Shown: in pieces, positions 15,323 to 24,494 of the stretch
Layout: every line of letters begins with the position of its first letter
How positions within the stretch are numbered: position 1 is the stretch's first letter
NCBI GenBank assembly: GCA_002163025.1
Contig: MABF01000253.1
Coordinates: forward strand, 1-37,732
Source of the DNA: 'Osedax' symbiont bacterium Rs2_46_30_T18
Lineage (GTDB): Bacteria; Pseudomonadota; Gammaproteobacteria; Pseudomonadales; Balneatricaceae
DNA length: 37,732 nt
Reading direction: 5' to 3'
The notes under the pieces: model-generated
What the model was told of the DNA's origin: nothing
Database searches by the model: none
The model's input: the letters and a program-made list of their open reading frames with translations, nothing else
Program-made: the position numbers and the translations under genes

Positions 15323-16941
15323 TGGATAAGCTAGTTACCGAGAAACTCACGGGCGGAGAAGCGGCAGTTAAGAGCTTGCATAAACATAAGATCTCCACCT
15401 TATTTTGTATCCCCGGAGTGCAAAACGACTGGTTCTTCAATGCACTTTATGATCTGGGAGATGGCATCCGGGTGATTCATACCCGCCATGAACAAGGCGC
15501 AGCTTATATGGCAATGGGATACGCACAAGCCAGCGGTGACGTGGGGGTGTTTAGTGTAGTGCCGGGGCCTGGATTGCTAAATGCCTCTGCGGCGCTGGCC
15601 ACGGCTTACGCTCTCAACGCCAAAGTATTTTGCCTGACCGGTCAGATCCCCTCGCACAACATAGGCAAAAAATTGGGGGTATTACACGAAATAAACAACC
15701 AGCTGGATATTCTCAAGTCACTGACTAAACATGCCGATCGCGCCAACTGCCCGGATGATATACCCAGAATGATCGATGAAGGCTTCAGGGCGATGCATTC
15801 GGCAATGCCACGTCCGGTTGCCCTAGAAATCCCCATGGATATATTAGCCGCCAAAGCATTGGTCAACATGAGCAGCGAGATTACCCCGGGCTTCCAGCCT
15901 CCTGTGGATAGCGAGCAGCTAGCAGCAGCAGCCCAACTGCTCGGCAGTGCAAAGAGACCGATGATCTTTGTCGGCTCTGGCGCTGCGGATGTCAGCCCAC
16001 AAATTACTGAACTGGCCAATCAATTACAAGCACCGGTGATCGGCTATCGTACCGGCAAGGGAATACTGGATGCCCGCCATTATTTATCGCTGCAACAGCC
16101 CGCTGCCAAAGAGTACTGGATGCAGGCCGACGTGGTCATCGCGGTGGGCACCAATATGCGCGTCCCAGTACAAAAGTGGGCCAAAAAGCACCAGCCGAAG
16201 ATCATTCGCATCGACGTCGACCCCACCAGTCACAACAAATTTATCAAACCGGCACTGGCTATTACTGCACAGGCGCAGCAGGCTTTACCACTGTTACTGG
16301 AACAGCTGGCACACTGCAATATGGAACGCGCTTCAAGGGAGCCTGAAATGACAGAGATTCGCAGCGCCTGGGATAAAAAGGTCAGTGTGCTTGAACCGCA
16401 GATGACTTACCTAAAAATTATTCGCGAAGAGCTGGGTGAAGAGGGCATTTTTGTCGATGAGCTGACTCAGGTCGGTTTTGCCAGTCGTATCGCCTACCCC
16501 GCCTACAAACCACGCACTTACATAACGACTGGCTATCAGGGCACCTTAGGTTACGGTTTTCAAACGGCGATTGGCGTTAAGGTCGCCCGCCCCGATGTGC
16601 CGGTAATCTCAGTCTGTGGCGATGGCGGTTTTATGTTTGGGGTACAAGAGTTGGCCACCGCGGTACAACATAAAATTCCGGTCTGCGTATTGCTGTTTAA
16701 CAACAACCAATACGGCAATGTACAGGAGATGCAGCGCAACGATTACGAGGGACGGGTAATAGCCACGGATTTACACAACCCTGACTTCATAGCCATGGCG
16801 GCAGCATTTGGCGCTCAGGCTATCAAAGCCAACAGTTTTGATGAGCTGCGAGCCGCCATTCGGGCCAGCCAAGAGGTCGATGTACCTACCATTATTGAAA
16901 TACCAGTGGGCGATATGCCCAGCGTCAATCAATTTAGATAG
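15322..16941 (+). CDS. ThDP-dependent enzyme of the acetolactate synthase/2-oxo acid decarboxylase family
   Basis: This 539-residue protein has the three-domain layout: PYR domain (1-170), central FAD/NAD-like domain (185-330) and PP domain (350-539). Glu57 in TRHEQGAAYMAMGYAQ is the cofactor-activating glutamate. The ThDP/Mg motif runs from GDGG (Asp434) to NNN at about 460-462. The IPGVQNDWFF opening resembles 2-oxo acid decarboxylases such as AruI (2-ketoarginine decarboxylase) as well as acetolactate synthases. There is no ilvN-type small subunit, and the flanking aminotransferase and aldehyde dehydrogenase fit a decarboxylase making an aldehyde from a 2-oxo acid. That assignment is inferred from context. 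Confidence 0.88.
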   Translation: MDKLVTEKLTGGEAAVKSLHKHKISTLFCIPGVQNDWFFNALYDLGDGIRVIHTRHEQGAAYMAMGYAQASGDVGVFSVVPGPGLLNASAALATAYALNAKVFCLTGQIPSHNIGKKLGVLHEINNQLDILKSLTKHADRANCPDDIPRMIDEGFRAMHSAMPRPVALEIPMDILAAKALVNMSSEITPGFQPPVDSEQLAAAAQLLGSAKRPMIFVGSGAADVSPQITELANQLQAPVIGYRTGKGILDARHYLSLQQPAAKEYWMQADVVIAVGTNMRVPVQKWAKKHQPKIIRIDVDPTSHNKFIKPALAITAQAQQALPLLLEQLAHCNMERASREPEMTEIRSAWDKKVSVLEPQMTYLKIIREELGEEGIFVDELTQVGFASRIAYPAYKPRTYITTGYQGTLGYGFQTAIGVKVARPDVPVISVCGDGGFMFGVQELATAVQHKIPVCVLLFNNNQYGNVQEMQRNDYEGRVIATDLHNPDFIAMAAAFGAQAIKANSFDELRAAIRASQEVDVPTIIEIPVGDMPSVNQFR

Positions 16942-16955
16942 GCCGGGAGTAAAGT

Positions 16956-17810
16956 ATGCACAAGGACATAATTTTAGCGCCTGATTCAGATATGTACCAG
17001 GCGTTCCAACAGGCATGCAATAAACGCATTGTCTTTTTTACCGGGCTCTCTGGGGTCGGCAAGAGCTTGTACATCCAGCAGTTTTCGAGGATGGCAGAGC
17101 GCTCGGGAAGAGTCGTGCATTTATTGCAGTGGGATGTCACCCGCGAGGCATTTCAAACCCCTGATGCACTGCAAAAGTATCCGGAAATCGAAGGGGTTAC
17201 CCACGCGATGATCCGCAAGGCCGTCGGTCTCTGGACCCGGCGCGGGATTGCCGACTGGCACGCGCAGTACAGTGATGACAAACACCTATTAATTGGCGAG
17301 CTGCCACTGATCGGTAATCGTTTAATGGAAGTAGTGCAATCCCTGGATGATCAGGTAGAGCCCTTATTGGCAGGCAATTGTGTACAGTTTTTTCTGCCGG
17401 TACCCTCCAAAAATGTAAGAGCGCACATAGTGGGCTGTCGCACCAGCAGTATCGATGACCCCAACCATGAGCGCGAGGCCGCAGATGCTCCCCCTTCTGT
17501 GGTCAACCTGCACTGGCAACAAATCCGCCAGCTAGCTATCGACTTAGGTCTGGCCGCTGCCGATTGCGCTGCAGATTACGACCCGAAAATCTACACAGCT
17601 GCCTACCAATACTTGTTGCAGCACAGAAACGCACAAACTTTACCGGTGACTGAGGTATTAGACACTTGTGGTTCGGTCTACGAACTGGGAGCCATAGCGT
17701 CTGAAATAGCCGCATCAAGTGACCAGGTAAAGGCCATTTTTAGGCAGGTCGAAAGCCAGTACAGTCTGCTGCAAGTTGAGCAAATGATTGACAACTGGCA
17801 TCAGATATAA
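16956..17810 (+). CDS. Unassigned P-loop NTPase/kinase-like protein
   Basis: This 284-residue protein has one clear motif, the Walker A loop FFTGLSGVGKSLYIQQF (Gly30-Ser37, Lys36). After it come a short basic-acidic region with WDVTREAF, a possible Walker B or acceptor segment HLLIGELPLIGNRLMEV, and a RAHIVGCRTSSIDDPNHERE stretch that could carry a lid arginine. The single compact P-loop domain looks more like a small-molecule kinase than an AAA+ machine. I do not recognise the family. It lies 14 bases after the ThDP gene with its own GGGAG ribosome site and is followed by a HAD hydrolase, which suggests phosphorylation and dephosphorylation of a pathway compound, or a regulatory pair. Confidence 0.7.
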   Translation: MHKDIILAPDSDMYQAFQQACNKRIVFFTGLSGVGKSLYIQQFSRMAERSGRVVHLLQWDVTREAFQTPDALQKYPEIEGVTHAMIRKAVGLWTRRGIADWHAQYSDDKHLLIGELPLIGNRLMEVVQSLDDQVEPLLAGNCVQFFLPVPSKNVRAHIVGCRTSSIDDPNHEREAADAPPSVVNLHWQQIRQLAIDLGLAAADCAADYDPKIYTAAYQYLLQHRNAQTLPVTEVLDTCGSVYELGAIASEIAASSDQVKAIFRQVESQYSLLQVEQMIDNWHQI

Positions 17811-17830
17811 ACACCCGGAGCTACTTAGAT

Positions 17831-18502
17831 ATGCACCATGAGAAAAAAACTGCAACAGCACAGGCACTGGTACTAGATTTTGGCAGTGTTATCTCCCTTA
17901 CAATGTTTGAAACACACGCCCAAACTGAGCGAGAGCTGGGGCTCAAACCAGGCACCCTCACTTGGATGGGCCCTTTCGATCCTGAAAATGATCCCTTGTG
18001 GCAACAAATGGAAGCCGGGGAAATCAGTCAGCGCGATTACTGGCTAGTGCGCAGCAAAGAAGTGGGAGCGATGGTTGGCGAGCAGTGGAGCACTATGATG
18101 GAATTTGTCAAGCGCGCCCGCGGCAGTGACCCTATGTCCATTATGCGCCCCTCGATGCTGGAGCTTATTGCTCTGGCGCACAACAGTGGCTGTAAAACAG
18201 CGATACTCTCCAACGAACTGGATCTGTTTTTTGGTGATGACATCCGTGGCAAACTGCCGTTTCTCAGTCAAATTGACCTGATAGTAGACGCCACTTACAC
18301 GAAGATTTTAAAACCTGACCCCAAAGCCTACCAGCTGTGCCTGGATCAGTTGGGGCTGAAGGCCGATCAGTGCGTCTTTATCGATGATCAATTGAACAAT
18401 GTTCAAGGGGCTAACGCCGTCGGTATGCACGGCTTACATCTGGATGTTTTTAGACCGCAACTTTGTATCGACGACGCCAAATCACTCTTGGGCTTAACAT
18501 AA
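17831..18502 (+). CDS. HAD-superfamily hydrolase (DxG type) in the ThDP-enzyme operon
   Basis: This 223-residue protein has HAD motif I as LVLDFGSVIS (Asp16 nucleophile, Gly18 in place of the second Asp), motif II as AILSNELDLF, motif III as KILKPDPKAY and motif IV as VFIDDQLNNV. A helical cap lies between motifs I and II (subclass I). DxG forms are found in active phosphatases such as E. coli YihX (FDLGNVI), so the missing second Asp does not by itself mean inactivity. The substrate is unknown. It lies 20 bases after the P-loop gene and 13 before the aldehyde dehydrogenase gene. It may remove a phosphate added by the P-loop protein or repair a phosphorylated by-product. Confidence 0.85.
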   Translation: MHHEKKTATAQALVLDFGSVISLTMFETHAQTERELGLKPGTLTWMGPFDPENDPLWQQMEAGEISQRDYWLVRSKEVGAMVGEQWSTMMEFVKRARGSDPMSIMRPSMLELIALAHNSGCKTAILSNELDLFFGDDIRGKLPFLSQIDLIVDATYTKILKPDPKAYQLCLDQLGLKADQCVFIDDQLNNVQGANAVGMHGLHLDVFRPQLCIDDAKSLLGLT

Positions 18503-18515
18503 AAAGGCTAACGAA

Positions 18516-20012
18516 ATGCTAGATCAAGCAACCATTGATGAATTACGCAGCAGAGTAATTCCCGATCAACACAACTTTATCGACAATCAGTTTGTCAACA
18601 ACCCCGCGACTAAGCGCCTGGACGTGGACAGCCCTATAGATGGAAGAGTATTTACCAGTATTTGTGACTCCAGTAACGAAGACGTCGACAGTGCGGTGTT
18701 GGCCGCCAGGGGCGCATTCAATCGCGGTGACTGGTCAACCTGTGCCCCCGCTTACCGTAAAAAAATTCTGTTGAAGTGGGCTAAGTTAATAGAACAGCAC
18801 GCCCTAGAAATCGCGGTATTGGGTGTTCGCGATAACGGTACTGACATTAATACTGCTCTCAAAGGCGAGCCATTGGGCGCCGCTAATACGCTTCGTTATT
18901 ACGCCGAGGCCGCCGATAAGCTCTACGGAGAAATAGCACCGACTAGCGATACTGTACTGGGGTTAATCCACAGGGAACCCGTTGGCGTAGTAGGCTTGAT
19001 TATTCCGTGGAATTTCCCGTTGATGATTGCTGCATGGAAGTTGGGCCCCGCTCTGGCAGCCGGTAACTGCGTCGTGTTAAAACCAGCGGAGAGTGCCTCG
19101 CTAACATTACTCAGAATCGCCGAGCTCGCCGCCCAGGCGGGCATGCCAGCCGGGGTGCTGAACGTTGTCACAGGATTGGGCCCAAGCTGTGGAGAGGCTA
19201 TTGCCCTGCATATGGACATAGATGTGCTGGCCTTTACCGGATCCGGCCCAGTCGGCAGACGCCTGCTGGAGTACTCGGCCAGGTCTAATCTTAAACGGGT
19301 CTATTTAGAGCTAGGAGGTAAATCACCGAACATCATTTTTGCCGATGCTGCCAACCTCGACCGAGTCGCCAAGGAGACCGCTGCTTCTATCTTTAGAAAC
19401 TCCGGCCAGGTCTGTGTCGCCGCCTCCAGAGTGATAGTAGAAAACAGCATCAAAGCAGAACTGTGCGAAAAAGTACTGAGCTACGCAAGAAGCTATCGGG
19501 TGGGTGACCCATTGTCGCTGAGCCACAATGTTGGCGCTATCGCCAACCATGCTCAGTTGCGAGTTATCGAGGAAAAAGTGCAGCTTGGCATTAGTGAGGG
19601 GGCCACACTGGCTCTGGGTGGCAAGCGTATTTTAAGTGATTGTGGTGGCTATTATTTTCCCCCCACTGTCTTTTTGGATGTCGAACCAAGTATGTCTATC
19701 GCCACCGAAGAGGTTTTTGGCCCGGTACTGGCAATCATCGGCTTTGACACTATGAATGAGGCAATAGAGATAGCCAATAGTACCCAATACGGGCTCTCTT
19801 CTGTGGTTTGGACGGCCAACTTAGCTACCGCTCACACTATGATTAAATCGATCAAGGCGGGAGTCGTACAAGTCAACTGCTTTAGCGGTGCAGATCTTAC
19901 TGTGCCACTCGGTGGCGTCAAGCAGTCCGGAAATGGCTCGGACAAATCCTTGCATGGCTTTGATAAATATATCAATGTAAAAACCGCCTGGATCTCACTG
20001 GATCCAAATTAG
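18516..20012 (+). CDS. NAD(P)-dependent aldehyde dehydrogenase, PuuC/KauB-like
   Basis: This 498-residue ALDH has LIIPWNFPLMIAAWKLGPAL (cofactor binding), FTGSGPVGRRLL, LELGGKSPN (general-base Glu at about 265), SGQVCVAASR (nucleophile Cys300) and EEVFGPVL. The C-terminus, TVPLGGVKQSGNGSDKSLHG followed by FDKYINVKTAWISL, follows that of PuuC, which oxidises gamma-glutamyl-aminobutyraldehyde. Pseudomonas KauB, a relative, oxidises 4-guanidinobutyraldehyde. This favours an omega-amino or guanidino aldehyde, but PuuC-type enzymes are broad and aryl-acetaldehydes cannot be excluded. It is the last gene of the operon. No intrinsic terminator is evident in the 107 bases before the convergent kinase gene. 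Confidence 0.92.
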   Translation: MLDQATIDELRSRVIPDQHNFIDNQFVNNPATKRLDVDSPIDGRVFTSICDSSNEDVDSAVLAARGAFNRGDWSTCAPAYRKKILLKWAKLIEQHALEIAVLGVRDNGTDINTALKGEPLGAANTLRYYAEAADKLYGEIAPTSDTVLGLIHREPVGVVGLIIPWNFPLMIAAWKLGPALAAGNCVVLKPAESASLTLLRIAELAAQAGMPAGVLNVVTGLGPSCGEAIALHMDIDVLAFTGSGPVGRRLLEYSARSNLKRVYLELGGKSPNIIFADAANLDRVAKETAASIFRNSGQVCVAASRVIVENSIKAELCEKVLSYARSYRVGDPLSLSHNVGAIANHAQLRVIEEKVQLGISEGATLALGGKRILSDCGGYYFPPTVFLDVEPSMSIATEEVFGPVLAIIGFDTMNEAIEIANSTQYGLSSVVWTANLATAHTMIKSIKAGVVQVNCFSGADLTVPLGGVKQSGNGSDKSLHGFDKYINVKTAWISLDPN

Positions 20013-20119
20013 TCGAATCCGAGACTCTGAGTGAGCCTTAGCGATGCACAAAGCACTGCAGAGATCGCCGGGGCTGCCATTAAGTCACAGGCACAGCATC
20101 CAATAGACTGAGCCTTGGT

Positions 20120-22108
20120 TTAAATAGCTATCTGATCTGATTGTGCATACTGGAGCACCCGTGGAAACTGGATTTTAATTTGCAAACCGTTATTTTGTGG
20201 GCTGCTGGCAGTAATTTTTCCCTGCAGTGAATGGGTTGCCTGGTTGTAAATCAGATGGGCTCCCAATCCGCTGGCCCCCGTTCTGCGGCTAGTGGTATAA
20301 AATGGATCAAACAGTTGTTCTAGTTGCGACTCCTGCATCCCGGAACCATTGTCCGTGTAATCCAAGGTGATGCTGTTTCCATGGCAACGCAAAGACAGGT
20401 AAATCATCACATCCTGGCTTTTGTGAGGCGCGTGTTTAATCGAGTTGGCAATCAGCTGCGTTAGAATCTGCGCCAGGGCATCCACATTCGTCTTGATATT
20501 TATTATCTCATCACAACTAAAAATAATTTGCTGGCCGGCCAGTTTCAGGTCGGATAAGTTAGAGCTGATCACTTTTTCAAAGTAGGACTTAAGTTCGACC
20601 TGCTGCAGTGCATGAGAGGATTGAACTGCTGACATTTGTTTAAAATTTTTCATCAGCTTATCTGATCGACGCATATTAACAGCGATCAGCTCGCCTATTT
20701 GCCGCCTCTCACCGGCGTATTTTGCAAGCTGGGCAGCCGTCAATTTTTTATCCAGCAACTGCTGTTGAAACAGCTTATCAATATTTAACAAATGACTCAC
20801 TGCAGTGATACAGATGCCCAGTGGCGTATTTACTTCATGAGTAACGCCTGCCACTAATCCTCCCAACGCCGCTACTTTTTCGTTTTCCAACAATTGCTGT
20901 TGAGTACTGTGTAAGTGACTTAATGCCTCGAGCAGATGTTGATGCTGATCTTCTACCTTCTGATGCTGAGCGGTAATTTTCTGTTGCTCAATCAAGGTGC
21001 GCTCGGTTTTTAAGTGTATTGCTAAGGTGCGGGCGACATGATTGGCAACAAATTGTAAAATTTCCAGGTCAGCTTCAGTGTAGATAATGTCGTCCTCATA
21101 ACTCTGTAATATAATCACTCCATAAACGTTACTGCCGGAGATCATCGGCGCGCCTATCCAACTGTTAAACATGGCATTGCCTATAACTGCCTTTAGCTCT
21201 CCGATAGCCATTTGTGCTTTCATCGAATCCTGATCAAAAAGAGCTCCCTTACGCCTGTTTATTAAGTAGGAAGTCATACTCTCTCTCATCGGCAATGTCA
21301 GACCCCGATACTGTTCCATATCATCCGAATCTACAATATAGGCATAGGTTAAGGTATTTTCAGTTTCGCTGTAGCGGGTAATTAAGATATTACTGGCATC
21401 AAAAATAGTATCGAAAATAGCATGCACTTTTTTATACAAATCGTTCAGTTTTATATGGGTACGAGTCAGTGAGGCAATATCAAAAATGGCCTGCTGGACT
21501 CTGTCAGATTGAGTTTCTTTTTGTAATTCGTGCTGCAGTGTTTGGGTCCTGTTTAAAACTATTTGCTCTATTTCATCAACCCTGGTGTATTTTGCCACCG
21601 CACTGGCAACCAACACTGAAAATAGTCTAAAGACTTTCTGTTGCTGTTCATCGTACAACTGCTCACTGGCATAACTTTGAATAACTAAAGCGCCGATACA
21701 AATGCCTGCCTGACTCTTCAAAGGCATGCCAACCCACTGTTCAGGGTGAGCCCCCCTGCCCCAAAAGTTGGCTAAACTAGAATCAGCGGGAACATAAATC
21801 AGTTCTTGGGCATGGATGATAACCCAGGCGGTGGTGGACTCTTGCGGATCAGGCAGCGGTTGCTTATCAGCGCTGTGCACATCGGGATCCTTTTCATCAA
21901 CCTGATAGATGAACTCAATACTATTATCAGATGGCTGATAGACCCAGAGCAAAAAATTAGTAGCTCTCATGAGCTTAGCTAATAATTGATGCGCCTTTTT
22001 AATGTAACACTCTAAGTTAGGTTCGCTTTTATACGCCTGCGATAACTCCCGTAAAACCGACACACTCGCTGTTTTATCAAAGGTCTTGACTAATTTACTC
22101 AAGGGCAT
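20120..22108 (-). CDS. Soluble GAF-GAF sensor histidine kinase (intact H-box)
   Basis: This 662-residue protein has no membrane segments. An N-terminal GAF-like domain (about 30-175), a linker helix and a second GAF domain (about 225-370) lead into a coiled coil (375-415). The phospho-acceptor box is GLVAGVTHEVNTPLGI with His424. The HATPase_c domain has ANSIKHA (N box), DNGSGM (G1), FDPFYTTSR (F box) and TGASGLGAHL (G2). It should autophosphorylate in response to a cytosolic small ligand or redox cue. No response regulator gene is adjacent. The gene just upstream encodes a full-length paralog whose acceptor His is replaced by Ser. The 129-base gap between them could hold a promoter or be transcribed through. 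Confidence 0.9.
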   Translation of the reverse strand: MPLSKLVKTFDKTASVSVLRELSQAYKSEPNLECYIKKAHQLLAKLMRATNFLLWVYQPSDNSIEFIYQVDEKDPDVHSADKQPLPDPQESTTAWVIIHAQELIYVPADSSLANFWGRGAHPEQWVGMPLKSQAGICIGALVIQSYASEQLYDEQQQKVFRLFSVLVASAVAKYTRVDEIEQIVLNRTQTLQHELQKETQSDRVQQAIFDIASLTRTHIKLNDLYKKVHAIFDTIFDASNILITRYSETENTLTYAYIVDSDDMEQYRGLTLPMRESMTSYLINRRKGALFDQDSMKAQMAIGELKAVIGNAMFNSWIGAPMISGSNVYGVIILQSYEDDIIYTEADLEILQFVANHVARTLAIHLKTERTLIEQQKITAQHQKVEDQHQHLLEALSHLHSTQQQLLENEKVAALGGLVAGVTHEVNTPLGICITAVSHLLNIDKLFQQQLLDKKLTAAQLAKYAGERRQIGELIAVNMRRSDKLMKNFKQMSAVQSSHALQQVELKSYFEKVISSNLSDLKLAGQQIIFSCDEIINIKTNVDALAQILTQLIANSIKHAPHKSQDVMIYLSLRCHGNSITLDYTDNGSGMQESQLEQLFDPFYTTSRRTGASGLGAHLIYNQATHSLQGKITASSPQNNGLQIKIQFPRVLQYAQSDQIAI

Positions 22109-22237
22109 TCATTAAACCTGTGTTAATAGCATCTGGGTCATTAAACATATGGCACTTAAATATAAAATAACCGCTATATGACAGCTATAGGAACTTATTG
22201 TAGTTAGGGAGCATGCGATTAAGTCTAGAAAATACTA

Positions 22238-24199
22238 TCAGTATTGAAGATGAACTGGGAAAGTGATGTAGAAGGCAAGCCCCCCGGCTTTTTGATTTTT
22301 TACTTCAATTTTTCCCAGTAGAGATCGGGTGACTAAATTGTAAATCAGGTTAGTGCCTAATCCTGCACCGCTGTTTTTGTTGCTGGTAAAAAAAGGATCA
22401 AACAGATGTTCAAGATCATGATCGTTAAGCCCTCTGCCATTGTCGGAATAATTTATAATTAGATTACCGTGAAAGAGCCCGATAGAAATATTGATTTTTC
22501 CCTGTGCTCTTTTTTCAAAACCATGTTTAATAGAATTTGCCACTAAGTTCTTTAAGACTTGTGTCAGCGCAGTACAGTTAGTGGTAATTACTATCGCGCT
22601 GTCACAATGCAGTAAAATTTTGTGGCCCTGAATATCAATACTCTGCTCAATCCCATGAACAGTGTCCCGAAGATAATTTTTTAAATCGATTTTTCGCAAC
22701 TCATGCCTGGATTGGTCAACCGCAATTTTCTTGAAATTATTAATCAATTGCGCGGCACTGTCTAAATTCTGCTGTAAGACTACTTCAACTTTCTGCACAT
22801 CTTGCACATAACTGATCAAGCTCTGCTCAGTCAACTGTACACTCTTAAATTGGCTTTGAAACTGCCGATCTAAAGCCTCAATATGATTAATACTCTCAAG
22901 ACAGTTATTGATGGGTAGATTCACTTCACTGGCCAGGTTCGACACTAGTGACCCCAGAGATAACATCTTCTGTTTTTTTATTAGTTCTTGCTCGGTAGTA
23001 TGCAATTCCGTGAGGGCGATATCTAATTGTTGATTTTCTTCGGCTAACAAATGATGTTGCTCAGCCAAGCGCATTTGCTCTTCTTTTAGCTGCGCAGTTC
23101 TGATAGTGATTTCTATAGCGGTGGCAACGTAACTGGCAACAAACTCTAAAATATCTAAATCGCCTTGGTTGTACAATAAGCTGGCTGTGTAACTTTGTAC
23201 ATAGATAACACCATAGACCTTATTAGCCGAAATTAACGGCGCCCCAATCCAAGTGCTGAAATTTTGAGCCCCTAAAACCCCCGGCATTTCTCTGGACTTT
23301 AATTTAGCTTCAACTATTTGCGGAGTAAAAAGGCAGGGGTGGCGCTCTCGGATCACATGAGAGCACATGCCAGGCCCAAAGGGGATCGTCGCACCGCCCA
23401 AAGTTTCTTTGTCATAAATGTCTACTACATACTCATAATGTAACTGACTTTTACTCTCGTCATAGAGTAAAATCCCAACATTTGAAGCGTCTAATAATGT
23501 GCTAAAAATAGCATGTAGTTTAGGATACAACTCCTTTAACTCGATAAAATCACTGGTCAGTGAAGTAATTTCAAACAGCGCCCGATGTAATTTCTCATCT
23601 TTTATCTTTTTCTGCAGCTGCATTTCAAGACTCTTAGTTTTGCTGCCTACCTTTTGCTCAATGCGTTGGCAAGTAGCGAACTTGTCCAGATCAATGGCGA
23701 TATAGATGGCTATCAGTGCAAATACATTTTGCTGTTCACTAGTATAGTTACAGCGCTTCTCAAAGCTGGTCACCACTAATGCACCTGTACAATCTTCTGC
23801 GCTACTCAGTGGAAAACCTAGCCACTGCAACAGTGAACTATCGCGGCTAAACTCACTAAAGTGTTGTGTTTTGGCTCCCTGATCACAAATCAGCTGATGA
23901 TTGTCAGACAATAGTTGATGAAGAGCAGAATGCCTTAGTGCCGCCAGCGGTATCGACGATCTATTTAATGCAGTGGCATGCTGGAGCTGACCTTTTTGCT
24001 CGCAGCCAAATATATAATCAACACTAGTGTTTTGGGGATTATAGAGAGCCAGAAAATAATTTTGCGATTTCAGTAGGCGAGATAACAGCGAATTTACAAA
24101 CTCAAGATAATCAGATGCATTAGAAGACTTCTCATAGCTTTGGGTTAGCTCAGACAACAACTCAAGACTGTTATCCGGATCTGATATCTGTGTCGACAT
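22238..24199 (-). CDS. GAF-GAF histidine-kinase paralog lacking the phospho-acceptor His
   Basis: This 653-residue protein is a paralog of the kinase encoded downstream, with the same order: GAF, linker, GAF, coiled coil, dimerisation helices and HATPase_c. The ATP-binding parts are well kept: VANSIKHG, YSDNGRGL, LFDPFFTSN and GAGLGTNL. The H-box, however, reads LGSLVSNLASEVNLPIN, with Ser424 (codon 22928-22930) where the paralog has His424. The region around it has also drifted (NLAS for GVTH, LPIN for TPLG). It cannot phosphorylate itself at the usual site. It could still bind ATP, form heterodimers, phosphorylate its partner in trans, or act as a pure sensor. The start ATG gives an N-terminus collinear with the paralog. 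Confidence 0.88.
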   Translation of the reverse strand: MSTQISDPDNSLELLSELTQSYEKSSNASDYLEFVNSLLSRLLKSQNYFLALYNPQNTSVDYIFGCEQKGQLQHATALNRSSIPLAALRHSALHQLLSDNHQLICDQGAKTQHFSEFSRDSSLLQWLGFPLSSAEDCTGALVVTSFEKRCNYTSEQQNVFALIAIYIAIDLDKFATCQRIEQKVGSKTKSLEMQLQKKIKDEKLHRALFEITSLTSDFIELKELYPKLHAIFSTLLDASNVGILLYDESKSQLHYEYVVDIYDKETLGGATIPFGPGMCSHVIRERHPCLFTPQIVEAKLKSREMPGVLGAQNFSTWIGAPLISANKVYGVIYVQSYTASLLYNQGDLDILEFVASYVATAIEITIRTAQLKEEQMRLAEQHHLLAEENQQLDIALTELHTTEQELIKKQKMLSLGSLVSNLASEVNLPINNCLESINHIEALDRQFQSQFKSVQLTEQSLISYVQDVQKVEVVLQQNLDSAAQLINNFKKIAVDQSRHELRKIDLKNYLRDTVHGIEQSIDIQGHKILLHCDSAIVITTNCTALTQVLKNLVANSIKHGFEKRAQGKINISIGLFHGNLIINYSDNGRGLNDHDLEHLFDPFFTSNKNSGAGLGTNLIYNLVTRSLLGKIEVKNQKAGGLAFYITFPVHLQY

Positions 24200-24269
24200 A
24201 CGGCTATTCCATTAACTTTGATTAAAATAGTCCATTCGTTTTTTGCAGGTTAGAGAAAACCAAAGCTGA

Positions 24270-24494
24270 TCAAATCTTACCCAGCACCGCCCCTATGTTA
24301 AACACTTGACCGATTATTCCTATAAGATAAAGCAGTATTTGCTCAGCGCACATCGGGGGGCATATACAGTTGTCCGCAAGCCTCTCAACTGACTTATTGT
24401 AGTGGGCCATTGAGTTACCCAATATCAGGCCACCTTCTGCCCTGAGTTTTTCAACCAGCGGTAATAGCAAAAGTAACCGCTGCTGCCAATTCAA
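24270..24494 (-). CDS. Possible small protein coupled to topB (doubtful)
   Basis: A 74-codon frame begins at a TTG that overlaps the topB stop (TTGA). It encodes an amphipathic N-terminus (MNWQQRLLLLLPLVEKLRAE), a CICPPMC cysteine patch and a hydrophobic C-terminus. The overlap with the upstream stop is the arrangement of a translationally coupled gene, but I recognise no family. The start codon is rare and there is no separate ribosome site. It may be a chance frame in the topB 3' region. Confidence 0.3.
   Translation of the reverse strand: MNWQQRLLLLLPLVEKLRAEGGLILGNSMAHYNKSVERLADNCICPPMCAEQILLYLIGIIGQVFNIGAVLGKI

Noticed and set aside
15322-16941. Biosynthetic acetolactate synthase IlvB/IlvI
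   Set aside because: There is no regulatory subunit gene, no ilv neighbours, and the operon context fits a catabolic 2-oxo acid decarboxylase better. Not fully excluded without a tree.
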